64,000 nucleotides of DNA from Flagellimonas flava (GTDB lineage: Bacteria > Bacteroidota > Bacteroidia > Flavobacteriales > Flavobacteriaceae), in NCBI RefSeq assembly GCF_900129665.1, contig NZ_FQWL01000002.1, positions 779,890-843,889 on the forward strand, in the 5' to 3' direction. The notes under the pieces are model-generated. The model worked only from the letters and a program-made list of their open reading frames with translations. It was not told the origin of the DNA and searched no databases. Position numbers and translations under genes: made by a program. Of this stretch, positions 53,052 to 61,107 are shown piece after piece (position 1 is the first letter of the stretch; every line of letters begins with the position of its first letter).

Positions 53052-53369
53052 TTACACTTCTTTTTTTAATAATTCCAGGGCAGTTTCGGCCAGCTTATGC
53101 CATTTTTGGTTTTGGCTAAAATCGGCTTCGTACCACCCAGTCAAAGGTCCTTTTTTCTTAAAGGGATTGAACTCCGTTAGTGGAACATCGCTTTCTAAAA
53201 ACGGAAAGGTCTTTCCCAATTTAAACACCATTTTATTTTGTCTGGAAAAGAAGGCAAAGACCTTTTTCTTGTAATGTATGGCTGGGGAGCTCATCATTTT
53301 TCCTTCGCTCACATCAGCATATTTTAGACACAGTTCCGAACGGATTTCCAAGAATTTTTCCAGCTCCAT
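53052..53369 (-). CDS. Small TfoX-N-like / YjbR-like protein
   Basis: 105 residues: VSEGKMMSSPAIHYKKKVFAFFSRQNKMVFKLGKTF near the N-terminus and FNPFKKKGPLTGWYEADF later. The pattern of a short mixed alpha/beta domain with KxxVFAF and VFKLGK resembles TfoX N-terminal or MmcQ/YjbR-like proteins. It precedes DUF2461 by one base. Family assignment is moderate; function unknown. Confidence 0.6.
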   Translation of the reverse strand: MELEKFLEIRSELCLKYADVSEGKMMSSPAIHYKKKVFAFFSRQNKMVFKLGKTFPFLESDVPLTEFNPFKKKGPLTGWYEADFSQNQKWHKLAETALELLKKEV

Positions 53370-53429
53370 GTACCAAAACTACAAAAGAGGGAAAAGCGGC
53401 ATTAAGGCGTAATAAGACACTTTTAAGGG

Positions 53430-53460
53430 TTGATTCTGCCAAGTATTCCCCCTACATTTA
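53430..53460 (+). promoter_or_regulatory. Candidate promoter of the GlxA-like regulator gene
   Basis: TTG (53430-53432), 20-nt spacer, TACATTTA (53453-53460), one mismatch from TAnnTTTG. Its overlap with the ATG at 53460 argues for the later ATG at 53481 as the real start. Confidence 0.45.
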
Positions 53461-53480
53461 TGGCACTAAAACAACTGGTA

Positions 53481-54494
53481 ATGAAACATGTAAGTATTTT
53501 GGTGCCCAAGGGGAATGCTATTCTAAGCAATGTGGTGGGACCATTTAAGGTTCTAATGGCGGCCAATCAGTTTTTGAAGCGTGCAGGCCAGCGCGAAGAT
53601 GATTTTTTTGAAGTGCATTTGGTGGGCCTGGAACGTGACTATTCCTTATACCAGGGATTGTTCAGTATCCATTGTGACAGCACCATCCACGATATTGAAA
53701 AAACGGACTTGATTTTGATCCCCGCACTTCGACCTGATAAACTGGAAGAAGATTTAGATCAGAATAAAGATTTTGTGCCTTGGATTTTAGACCAAAGGCA
53801 TAAGCACAATGCCGAAGTGGCCAGCATGTGCATGGGAGCCTTTGTCCTGGCCATGACCGGTTTGGTAGATGGCAAGCAATGCGCAACGCACTGGGCGGGA
53901 ATGGATATTTTTAGGCAGATGTTTCCCAAGGTAAATCTGGTGGCCAATAAAATTGTGACCGACGAGGATGGGATCTATACCAGCGGGGGTGCTTTTTCCT
54001 TTTTAAATCTTATGATCCATTTAGTGGAGAAGTATTGCGGTAGGCCAACCGCCATTTATCTGTCCAAATTCTTTGAGATTGATATGGATCGGGAGGACCA
54101 AAACCAATTTGCCATTTTTCAAGGACAAAAAGACCATGAGGACGATGCCATCAAAGAGGCCCAAAAATATATAGAAAACAACGTCACCGAAAAAATCTCT
54201 GTGGAACAACTGGCAAAGAAATATGCGATCAGTGGAAGAAACTTTGTACGACGGTTTAAAAAAGCGACCCAAAACACCCCGTTGGAATATATTCAACGGG
54301 TAAAGATTGAGGCGGCCAAACGAAGTTTTGAATCCACCCAGCAGAACGTCAATGAAGTGATGTACCAAGTGGGCTACGCAGACCAAAAAGCCTTTCGGAC
54401 GGTCTTTAAAAAATATGTGGGATTATCCCCGGTGGCCTACAAATCTAAATACAATAGAAGGAGAGCCAATTTTGAGCGACCCACGGCCTGGTAA
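53481..54494 (+). CDS. GlxA family transcriptional regulator (DJ-1/PfpI-like domain plus AraC HTH)
   Basis: 337 residues from the ATG at 53481 (MKHVSILVPKGNAILSNVVG), with an alternative ATG at 53460. N-terminal amidase-like DJ-1/PfpI domain with the nucleophile-elbow region VASMCMGAFVLAMTGLVDGK, and a C-terminal double HTH of AraC type (VEQLAKKYAISGRNFVRRFKKATQNTPLEYI and VNEVMYQVGYADQKAFRTVFKKYVGLSPVAYK). A DNA-binding activator with a non-enzymatic sensor domain. Target unknown. Confidence 0.9.
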   Translation: MKHVSILVPKGNAILSNVVGPFKVLMAANQFLKRAGQREDDFFEVHLVGLERDYSLYQGLFSIHCDSTIHDIEKTDLILIPALRPDKLEEDLDQNKDFVPWILDQRHKHNAEVASMCMGAFVLAMTGLVDGKQCATHWAGMDIFRQMFPKVNLVANKIVTDEDGIYTSGGAFSFLNLMIHLVEKYCGRPTAIYLSKFFEIDMDREDQNQFAIFQGQKDHEDDAIKEAQKYIENNVTEKISVEQLAKKYAISGRNFVRRFKKATQNTPLEYIQRVKIEAAKRSFESTQQNVNEVMYQVGYADQKAFRTVFKKYVGLSPVAYKSKYNRRRANFERPTAW

Positions 54495-54511
54495 TAGACA
54501 AGGTCAAAATT

Positions 54512-54539
54512 CCCTTCTGGAGAGGGACTGGGGGGGTGT
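54512..54539. repeat. Short dispersed G-rich repeat, copy 2
   Basis: CCCTTCTGGAGAGGGACTGG and GGGGGTGT; same family as 50114-50141. The 268-bp gap before sprE is occupied by this copy, a CCCTTCT/AGAAGGG hairpin at 54592-54607 and copy 3. Confidence 0.6.
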
Positions 54540-54638
54540 AAGTTTTCAGTTTCACCAATGAACACAACCCTGATTTCGCTGCTCGAAATCTTTCCCTTCT
54601 CAAGAAGGGAGGACATCCAAATTAATCAGGATCAAATT

Positions 54639-54666
54639 CCACTCTGGAGAGGGGTTAGGGGTGTGT
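54639..54666. repeat. Short dispersed G-rich repeat, copy 3
   Basis: CCACTCTGGAGAGGGG then TTAGGGGTGTGT, closest to copy 1. About 100 bp upstream of the sprE start. Confidence 0.6.
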
Positions 54667-54762
54667 AAAAAAGCCAATGGGAAAAATTATTGCATTTTAC
54701 CGATGAGCCTTATAATAATATGGGCGATTTTCAGTTAAGGTAAGACACGATTACCGATTATT

Positions 54763-57318
54763 TTGAAGCTTCAACACCTATTTTTTTGTGCCTTGGTTTT
54801 TGGAGGGATGATTTTTAACTCCTGTTCCACCAAAAAGGACAAGTTCCTAAACCGCAATTGGCATGCCCTAAATACCAAATACAATACCCTGTACAATGGC
54901 AATATTGCCTTTGAACAAGGGAGGGAAGAACTCAACGCAAATTACAGGGACGATTATTGGGAACTGCTCCCTGTGGAACGTTTAGAAGTAACAGATGAAG
55001 TAAAACTGGATTCTGAGGACAACAATCCCAACTTTATTATTGCTGAGGAAAAGGCCACCAAGGCCATCCAAAAGCACAGCATGGACATCAAAGATGAGGA
55101 ACGCAATCCCCAAACGGATGAAGCTTTTCTCCTTTTGGGAAAGGCACGCTATTTTGACCAGCGCTATATTCCGGCTTTGGAATCCTTCAATTACATTCTT
55201 AGAAAATACACCGAAAGTGATAAGCTGAACGAAGCCACCATCTGGAGGGAAAAGACCAATATGCGTTTGGACAATCCAGAATTGGCAATCCAGAACATTA
55301 GAAGAATGTTCAAATTTGAGAAGCTAAAGGATCAGGAATACGCGGATGCCAACGCGGTGTTGGCGCAATGTTTCATCAACCTTAAGGCCCCAGATACAGC
55401 CATTCAAAAATTAAAAATCGCCCAGGCGTACACTAAAAAGAATGCTGAAAAAGGAAGATATCTTTTCATTATAGGCCAGTTGTACAATGGGTTGGGCCAT
55501 AAAGACTCGGCCAACTATGCCTTTGACAAGGTAATCGCCCTAAACCGAAGATCACCCCGGGTGTATATGATCAATGCGCACTTAAAGAAAATTCAAAACA
55601 CCGCCATAACGGATTCCAACCGGGAAGCCTTGCTGGAATACCTTACTGAATTGGAAGAGAATAGGGAGAACCGACCCTTTTTGGATAAGATCTATAGGGA
55701 AGTGGCCCAGTTTCATTTGTCCACGGATTCCGATAGTTTGGCCCTAGTATACTTTAATAAATCCCTCAAGGCCAATACCGGAGAACGCAAGTTGAGCGCA
55801 TTGAACTATAAAGATCTTGCTGACTATTATTTTGACGAGGATGCCTATAAAACATCGGGTGCGTATTACGATAGTACCCTGACCAATCTCACAGAGAACA
55901 CCAAGCAGTTCCGCAGAATCAAAAAGAAGTTGGACAACCTTGAGGATGTGATTAAGTATGAAGATATTGTACAACATGCGGACAGTGTCATTACACTTTA
56001 TGAAATGCCCGAAGCGGAACAAAAGGCCTATTTTGAAGAACTCATTGCCGAGCTGAAACGCAAGGATGAGGAAGAGGCCCAAAAACAACTGGAACGAACC
56101 AACGCTGGTTTTGCCACCTTTGCGGAATCAAAAGGAGGTAAGGCCAACCAAGGTAAATTCTATTTTTATAATATCACCAGTTTGGGCTACGGTAAAAACG
56201 ATTTTAAGACCCGTTGGGGAGATCGTATTTTGGAGGACGACTGGCGCTGGAGCAACAAGAGCAGAACCTTACCTTCTGAGGCAACCGGACAGGAAGTCTT
56301 GGCCAACGGCCAAACGGATGCCCCCGTTACGGATGAACAAAAATATTCTCTTGACTTTTACCTGGGACAAATTCCTACCGATGTCAAAATTATTGATAGC
56401 CTTAGAACGGAACGAAACTTTGCCAATTATCAGTTAGGGCTGATTTACAAGGAAAAGTTCAAGGAAAATCTGTTGGCGGCCGGTAAGCTGGAACGTGTGT
56501 TGAGTTCCAACCCGGAAGAGCGCTTGATTCTACCTTCCAAATACAACCTGTTCAAAATTTATGAGGAGACCGGAAGTCCCTTGGCGGACAACATGAAGCA
56601 GGATATCATAAGAAACCATCCCGATACCCGCTACGCGGAAATCTTATTGAACCCCCAAGCGGTTTTGGAAGGAAATACGGATAGTCCAGATGCACGATAT
56701 GCTTCTTTGTACAAATTATATGAACAGCAAGAATACCTCAAGGTCATCACTTTGTCACAGGAATACATAAATAGGTTCACTGGGGACCCCATAGTTCCCA
56801 AATTTGAAATGTTGAAGGCCAATGCCATTGGTCGTCTACAAGGATTTGAACCTTTTAAGGAAGCCCTCAACTATGTGGCTCTCACGTATCCAAATAATCC
56901 GGAGGGGAAAAAGGCGGAACAGATGGTGGCTGAGCAATTACCTAAATTGGAAGCCAGGGAATTTTCCCCTGAAATAGGCTCCTCGGGTACTGGAAATTGG
57001 AAAGTGGTGTTTCCATTTAAAATAAAGGACAACGAAAAAGCGTTGAAATTAGTAGAGCGCTTGGAGGCATCCATCAAAGACCTTAATTACAAAAACAAGA
57101 TTTCCAAGGACATTTACAATTTGGAAGATCAATTTGTGGTGGTTCATGGGTTTAGATCAAAGGATTTTGCTTTGGGATATACTGAACTCATAAAAAAGAA
57201 TCGGGACTACCGCATCAACGATGAGAATTTTGTAGTTTTATCTAACAATTACAAAATCATTCAAGTACATAAAAATTTAGAATCATATAAAACACAAATT
57301 TTAACCCCAAAACCTTAA
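54763..57318 (+). CDS. sprE: SprE/PorW-like type IX secretion and gliding-motility lipoprotein
   Basis: 851 residues from a TTG start, which gives a good lipoprotein signal (MKLQHLFFCALVFGGMIFNSC, Cys21). Rich in TPR-like repeats across about 100-400 (DEAFLLLGKARYFDQRYIPALESFNYIL, ATIWREKTNMRLDNPELAIQNI). NRNWHALNTKYNTLYNGNIAFEQGREEL just after the lipobox is typical of SprE/PorW. In Flavobacterium johnsoniae and Porphyromonas gingivalis the protein is needed for type IX secretion. The bactofilin-AtpZ-atpB order that follows is familiar from other Bacteroidota. Confidence 0.88.
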   Translation: MKLQHLFFCALVFGGMIFNSCSTKKDKFLNRNWHALNTKYNTLYNGNIAFEQGREELNANYRDDYWELLPVERLEVTDEVKLDSEDNNPNFIIAEEKATKAIQKHSMDIKDEERNPQTDEAFLLLGKARYFDQRYIPALESFNYILRKYTESDKLNEATIWREKTNMRLDNPELAIQNIRRMFKFEKLKDQEYADANAVLAQCFINLKAPDTAIQKLKIAQAYTKKNAEKGRYLFIIGQLYNGLGHKDSANYAFDKVIALNRRSPRVYMINAHLKKIQNTAITDSNREALLEYLTELEENRENRPFLDKIYREVAQFHLSTDSDSLALVYFNKSLKANTGERKLSALNYKDLADYYFDEDAYKTSGAYYDSTLTNLTENTKQFRRIKKKLDNLEDVIKYEDIVQHADSVITLYEMPEAEQKAYFEELIAELKRKDEEEAQKQLERTNAGFATFAESKGGKANQGKFYFYNITSLGYGKNDFKTRWGDRILEDDWRWSNKSRTLPSEATGQEVLANGQTDAPVTDEQKYSLDFYLGQIPTDVKIIDSLRTERNFANYQLGLIYKEKFKENLLAAGKLERVLSSNPEERLILPSKYNLFKIYEETGSPLADNMKQDIIRNHPDTRYAEILLNPQAVLEGNTDSPDARYASLYKLYEQQEYLKVITLSQEYINRFTGDPIVPKFEMLKANAIGRLQGFEPFKEALNYVALTYPNNPEGKKAEQMVAEQLPKLEAREFSPEIGSSGTGNWKVVFPFKIKDNEKALKLVERLEASIKDLNYKNKISKDIYNLEDQFVVVHGFRSKDFALGYTELIKKNRDYRINDENFVVLSNNYKIIQVHKNLESYKTQILTPKP

Positions 57319-57325
57319 GAAAACA

Positions 57326-57763
57326 ATGTTTTCAGACAACAAAAAACCTCGTACTATGACAGAATTTGGAGGACAACCCAACAGAATTGAGAAGAATACC
57401 AAGATCAAGGGTAATATTACTTCCGAGGCCGATTTTCGAATCGATGGTAAACTCGAAGGAAATGTAAAGACATCCGGTAAGGTTGTTATAGGAAAAGATG
57501 GCTACATCAATGGCAAGGTGGAGTGCGTAAACGCAGATATTGAAGGGAAGTTCAATGGTGAACTTTTGGTAAAAGACCTACTTTCACTTAAGTCCTCTGC
57601 TACAATTGAAGGAACTGTTCAGGTCGCTAAATTGGCCGTGGAACCGGGAGCTACATTTAATGCGGCATGCACTATGGGCAAGGGCGCTACCACAGGTACG
57701 GCAGCGGCATCAACCCATAAATTGCAGCCCACAAAGTCCAATGAACCCGCAAAAGTCTCCTAA
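57326..57763 (+). CDS. Bactofilin (polymer-forming cytoskeletal protein)
   Basis: 145 residues with the central bactofilin domain, a right-handed beta-helix of short repeats: ITSEADFRIDGKLEGNVKTSGKVVIGKDGYINGKVECVNADIEGKFNGELLVKDLLSLKSSATIEGTVQ. N- and C-termini are disordered. Bactofilins form filaments, often membrane attached, that place wall or secretion machinery. It begins 7 bp after sprE and overlaps atpZ by 23 bp, so all three are probably co-expressed. Confidence 0.93.
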   Translation: MFSDNKKPRTMTEFGGQPNRIEKNTKIKGNITSEADFRIDGKLEGNVKTSGKVVIGKDGYINGKVECVNADIEGKFNGELLVKDLLSLKSSATIEGTVQVAKLAVEPGATFNAACTMGKGATTGTAAASTHKLQPTKSNEPAKVS

Positions 57764-57971
57764 AAAGAAGAATAACTTTAAGAATGCCGCAATGCTATCT
57801 GGTATTGCGTTTGAGATGGGCGCCATTATTTTCTTGGCCGTAAAGGGAGGAAAATGGTTGGATGCCTACTACGGGAACGAAAAAAATATTTTTACGGTAA
57901 TTGCCACTTTATTGGGAGTGGCAATTTCTATTTGGGTAGTTTTGCAGCAGCTAAAACGGATTAAATACTGA
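57741..57971 (+). CDS. atpZ: AtpZ/AtpI-family F0 assembly protein
   Basis: 76 residues from the ATG at 57741, inside the bactofilin 3' end in another frame. Basic start MNPQKSPKKKNNFKNAAML, then two helices (SGIAFEMGAIIFLAVKGGKWLD, FTVIATLLGVAISIWVVLQQLKRI). The G-x-x-x-E-M-G...G-x-W-L-D pattern is that of AtpZ, linked to ATP synthase assembly or Mg/Ca transport. A longer frame beginning at 57606 is just the overlap with bactofilin. Confidence 0.88.
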   Translation: MNPQKSPKKKNNFKNAAMLSGIAFEMGAIIFLAVKGGKWLDAYYGNEKNIFTVIATLLGVAISIWVVLQQLKRIKY

Positions 57972-58378
57972 TGCAAAAGTTCAACCTATCGGTTCAATTT
58001 TACCTTTTATTGGGTGTTGCGCTTCTCCTGACCTTCGGATTACACCTACTTGTGCTATCTAACATGGAATACCCAGTTTTTGACCACCTGATTGTACGGT
58101 CCTATGTGGTGAACGGACTGTTGGCGGCGACCATTTTCTTCTTGTTGTACCGTTTCCGGGAAAAATTGAAAAATCAGATTGGATTTCTGTTCATGGGCGG
58201 CAGTTTGCTCAAATTTGCCTTCTTTTTTCTCCTGTTTTACCCGTCCTACAAGGCCGATGGGGATATGTCAAGGTTAGAATTTGCGGCTTTCTTTGTGCCT
58301 TACAGTGTCGCACTTATTTTGGAGACCTACTTTATCTCCAAAATGCTCAATAAACTTCACGATTCCCCTAAAAAATAA
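57971..58378 (+). CDS. DUF6168-like membrane protein (AtpI-position)
   Basis: 135 residues, four hydrophobic helices (FYLLLGVALLLTFGLHLLVL; VVNGLLAATIFFLLYRF; FLFMGGSLLKFAFFFLLFYP; FFVPYSVALILETYF). Starts one base into the atpZ stop. I recall it as DUF6168, placed before atpB in Flavobacteriaceae; position and topology suggest an AtpI-like role in c-ring assembly (inference). Confidence 0.75.
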   Translation: MQKFNLSVQFYLLLGVALLLTFGLHLLVLSNMEYPVFDHLIVRSYVVNGLLAATIFFLLYRFREKLKNQIGFLFMGGSLLKFAFFFLLFYPSYKADGDMSRLEFAAFFVPYSVALILETYFISKMLNKLHDSPKK

Positions 58379-58479
58379 AGCACGCAAAATCCTCAAAAAT
58401 AAAAGTTTGAAAGCTTTTTTCTTTTTGTGAGAATGACTTACATTTGCACCGATTTTGAGAGACCGTTATTTTGAGCGAA

Positions 58480-59610
58480 ATGCGAAATACCCATTTGACC
58501 AGATTTTTTCTTGTTGTAGCATTGATTTTAGGGCAGTTCACTTTTGCCAGTGAGGCCAAGGAAGAAGGCGAAGGACATGGCAAGGACCTTAAGACAGAAA
58601 TTAAGGAATACATTACCCATCACCTTCTGGATTCCCATGACTTTTCCTTGTTCTCTTACACCAAGGAAAATGGAGAACACAAATATGTTGGTATTCCATT
58701 GCCGGTAATCCTATGGGATAACGGACTTAAAGTTTTTTCAAGCTCAAAATTCCATCATGGTGAGACTTTGGCCGAGGTAGATGGAAATCATTACAAACTT
58801 TACCATGGCAAAATCTACAAGACGGACGCAGAGGGCACCATCAATTATGATGATGAGCACCATGCTACCAACATAAAACCTTTGGATTTTTCCATCACCA
58901 AAAATGTGGTAATGATCATTGTTACCGGATTGTTGATGTTGTGGCTGTTCACCAGCTTGGCAAAATCCTACACCAAAAACAATGGTATCCCAACGGGAGC
59001 TGGTCGCTTCTTTGAGCCCATTGTCCTTTACATTAGGGATGATATCGCAAGACCGAACATCGGTGAAAAGCGATATAAAAAATATATGCCGTTCCTGTTG
59101 ACCATCTTTTTCTTTATTTGGTTTTTGAACATTTTCGGTTTAACACCGCTTGGAATTAATGTGACTGGTAACATTGCCATCACGGTTTCCTTGGCGATTA
59201 TGACGTTTTTGATTACCAATTTCACAGGAACCAAGGATTACTGGATGCACCAGTTTGATCCTTTGGGAAAATCATTGCCTTGGTACGGGAAGATTCCATT
59301 GTACATTATTTTGGTTCCCATTGAATTGTTGGGATTGATCATCAAGCCATTCTCGTTGTTGATTCGTTTGTATGCCAACATGCAGGCAGGTCATATTGTT
59401 TTGATGAGTTTGATCGGGTTGATGTTTATTTTTAAGAGTTGGCTTGGAAGTCCATTGTCCTTCGGACTGGCTTTCGCCATCTCCCTGATTGAAGTGTTGG
59501 TTGCCTTACTTCAAGCGTATATTTTCACCATGTTGTCCGCCCTGTATTTCGGATTTGCCTCTGAAGAACATGAGCACGACCATGAACACGAAGCTGAGGT
59601 AGCACATTAA
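58480..59610 (+). CDS. atpB: ATP synthase F0 subunit a
   Basis: 376 residues from the ATG at 58480. Like other Bacteroidota it has a cleavable signal (MRNTHLTRFFLVVALILGQFTFA) and an extra hydrophilic domain (about 24-150) before the core. The essential Arg lies in LIRLYANMQAGH, and the final helix has EVLVALLQAYIFTMLSALYF; the tail is His/Glu rich. It forms the proton half-channels next to the c-ring. TACATTTG at 58439-58446 is a good -7 element, so the ATP synthase genes may have their own promoter here. Confidence 0.96.
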   Translation: MRNTHLTRFFLVVALILGQFTFASEAKEEGEGHGKDLKTEIKEYITHHLLDSHDFSLFSYTKENGEHKYVGIPLPVILWDNGLKVFSSSKFHHGETLAEVDGNHYKLYHGKIYKTDAEGTINYDDEHHATNIKPLDFSITKNVVMIIVTGLLMLWLFTSLAKSYTKNNGIPTGAGRFFEPIVLYIRDDIARPNIGEKRYKKYMPFLLTIFFFIWFLNIFGLTPLGINVTGNIAITVSLAIMTFLITNFTGTKDYWMHQFDPLGKSLPWYGKIPLYIILVPIELLGLIIKPFSLLIRLYANMQAGHIVLMSLIGLMFIFKSWLGSPLSFGLAFAISLIEVLVALLQAYIFTMLSALYFGFASEEHEHDHEHEAEVAH

Positions 59611-59620
59611 TTGAAGGAGT

Positions 59621-59646
59621 GTCACTTTGAGCGCAGTCGAGAAGTG
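59621..59646. repeat. Dispersed palindromic (REP-like) element, copy 3
   Basis: GTCACTTTGAGCGCAGTCGA then GAAGTG: CACTT...TCGAGAAGTG arms, between atpB and atpE. Same TCGAG/AAGTG core family as 34951-34994. Confidence 0.5.
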
Positions 59647-59684
59647 TCTAAGTATTGAATATTTAATTTTTAAACTAGATAGAT

Positions 59685-59876
59685 ATGGAAATTCCAGTAA
59701 TGGTAGGTGCAGGTTTGGTAGTTATCGGTGTAGGTCTTGGTATTGGTAGAATCGGTGGTTCTGCTATGGAGGCTATCGCTCGTCAGCCTGAAGCTTACGG
59801 AAAAATCCAAACAGCGATGTTGATTGCAGCAGCGTTGATTGAAGGTATTGGTTTCGCTGCTCTTTTCGCAGTATAA
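59685..59876 (+). CDS. atpE: ATP synthase F0 subunit c
   Basis: 63 residues, two helices joined by the polar loop ARQPEAYGK. The ion-binding carboxylate is Glu53 in ALIEGIGFAAL. Residues after it (G-I-G) lack the Ser/Thr ligand of Na+ rotors, which favours H+ coupling. Forms the rotating c-ring. Confidence 0.97.
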   Translation: MEIPVMVGAGLVVIGVGLGIGRIGGSAMEAIARQPEAYGKIQTAMLIAAALIEGIGFAALFAV

Positions 59877-59888
59877 TCAAATCACAAA

Positions 59889-59925
59889 AAGTAAGAGCTG
59901 TAACGGTTGGTTACAGCTTTTACTT
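59889..59925 (+). terminator. 16-bp stem-loop between atpE and atpF
   Basis: AAGTAA-G-AGCTGTAAC (59889-59904) pairs with GTTACAGCT-T-TTACTT (59910-59925), with one G-U pair and a 5-nt loop. It starts 12 bp after the atpE stop. There is no long T-tract afterwards, so it may be a partial terminator or an mRNA-end stabiliser raising atpE expression over downstream genes. Confidence 0.6.
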
Positions 59926-59959
59926 CGTTTAAAAATTGCATAATAGTAAAGCATAGAAT

Positions 59960-60460
59960 ATGGAAAAGTTATTGGAAGAATTTTCGGTGGGACTATTTTT
60001 CTGGCAGACATTATTGTTTGGTCTGTTGTTGTTCTTGTTGTGGAAGTTTGCATGGAAGCCCATCCTTAATGCGATCAATGATCGTGAGGAAGGCATTAAA
60101 AATGCTTTGGACGCTGCGGAGGATGCAAAAAGGGAAATGCAGAATGTTACCGCCGATAGCGAAAAACTATTGAAGGAGGCAAGAGCCGAGAGGGAAACGA
60201 TGTTGAAGGAAGCCCGTGAGATCAAGGATAAAATTGTTGCAGATGCCAAGGAGCAAGCTCAGGTTGAAGGGGACAAAATGATCAAACAGGCCCAGGCAAC
60301 TATCGAGAGTGAAAAGAAAGCAGCCGTTGCTGACATCAAAGCCCAAGTAGCTAATCTTTCCATTGACATCGCGGAAAAAGTGATCAAGGATGAGCTGTCC
60401 GATAAGAAGAAGCAGGAAAAGCTTGTTCAGGATATGTTGGGAGATATTGAATTGAACTAA
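59960..60460 (+). CDS. atpF: ATP synthase F0 subunit b
   Basis: 166 residues: N-terminal helix (FWQTLLFGLLLFLLWKFAWKPIL) followed by a long charged helix (AINDREEGIKNALDAAEDAKREM onward) ending in the delta-binding region. Forms the peripheral stalk. Followed after 6 bp by atpH. Confidence 0.96.
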   Translation: MEKLLEEFSVGLFFWQTLLFGLLLFLLWKFAWKPILNAINDREEGIKNALDAAEDAKREMQNVTADSEKLLKEARAERETMLKEAREIKDKIVADAKEQAQVEGDKMIKQAQATIESEKKAAVADIKAQVANLSIDIAEKVIKDELSDKKKQEKLVQDMLGDIELN

Positions 60461-60466
60461 GAACAG

Positions 60467-61006
60467 ATGAACGAAAGTAGGGCAGCCGTACGTTACGCAA
60501 AAGCAACCTTGGACTTCGCAATCGAAAAGAAAACGGCAGATGCCGTGGAAAAAGATATGAGAACCATTGCTGCCACCATTGATGAAAATGCCGAGCTCCA
60601 GAATTTGTTGGGAAGTCCGGTAATCAAAGGGGATGTTAAAAAGGGAGCACTGAACAAAATTTTCAAAGGATCCAGCCAAATTACTTTGGGCTTGATCAAC
60701 ACCCTTACCGATAACAAAAGAATTGGTCTGTTGCAAGAGGTGGCCTTTAAGTACATCATTTTGCACGAGCAATTAAAGGGTGAGAACGTTGCCTATGTGA
60801 CCACTGCGGTTCCATTGACCGCTACGTTGGAAAAGAAGGTGTTGGCAGAAGTGGCCAAGATTACAGGAAATAAAGTTACCATTCAAAACAAGGTGGATGA
60901 AAACATTTTGGGAGGATTTGTCCTTCGGGTCGGCGATTTGCAATATGACGCCAGTATCGTCAATAAACTGAATGGCCTTAAAAGAGAATTTACAAATAGT
61001 CTATAG
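60467..61006 (+). CDS. atpH: ATP synthase F1 subunit delta
   Basis: 179 residues: helical N-domain (AAVRYAKATLDFAIEKKTADAVEKDM) and C-terminal motif ILGGFVLRVGDLQYDASIVNKLNGLKREF, standard OSCP/delta. Its stop codon lies in an inverted repeat TATAGTCC/GGACTATA (61002-61030). Confidence 0.96.
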   Translation: MNESRAAVRYAKATLDFAIEKKTADAVEKDMRTIAATIDENAELQNLLGSPVIKGDVKKGALNKIFKGSSQITLGLINTLTDNKRIGLLQEVAFKYIILHEQLKGENVAYVTTAVPLTATLEKKVLAEVAKITGNKVTIQNKVDENILGGFVLRVGDLQYDASIVNKLNGLKREFTNSL

Positions 61007-61030
61007 TCCTTCGCTGCGCTACGGACTATA
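61002..61030. repeat. Inverted repeat at the atpH stop
   Basis: TATAGTCC (61002-61009) and GGACTATA (61023-61030), perfect 8-bp arms, 13-nt loop. The left arm includes the atpH TAG. Could modulate read-through from atpH to atpA; may instead be a small palindromic repeat. Confidence 0.5.
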
Positions 61031-61107
61031 ATCGTTTAAAAAATAGAAATAAAAACACGACGCATAGCAATATAAAATCTATCGTCTAAAGTCTAATATC
61101 TAGTCAA

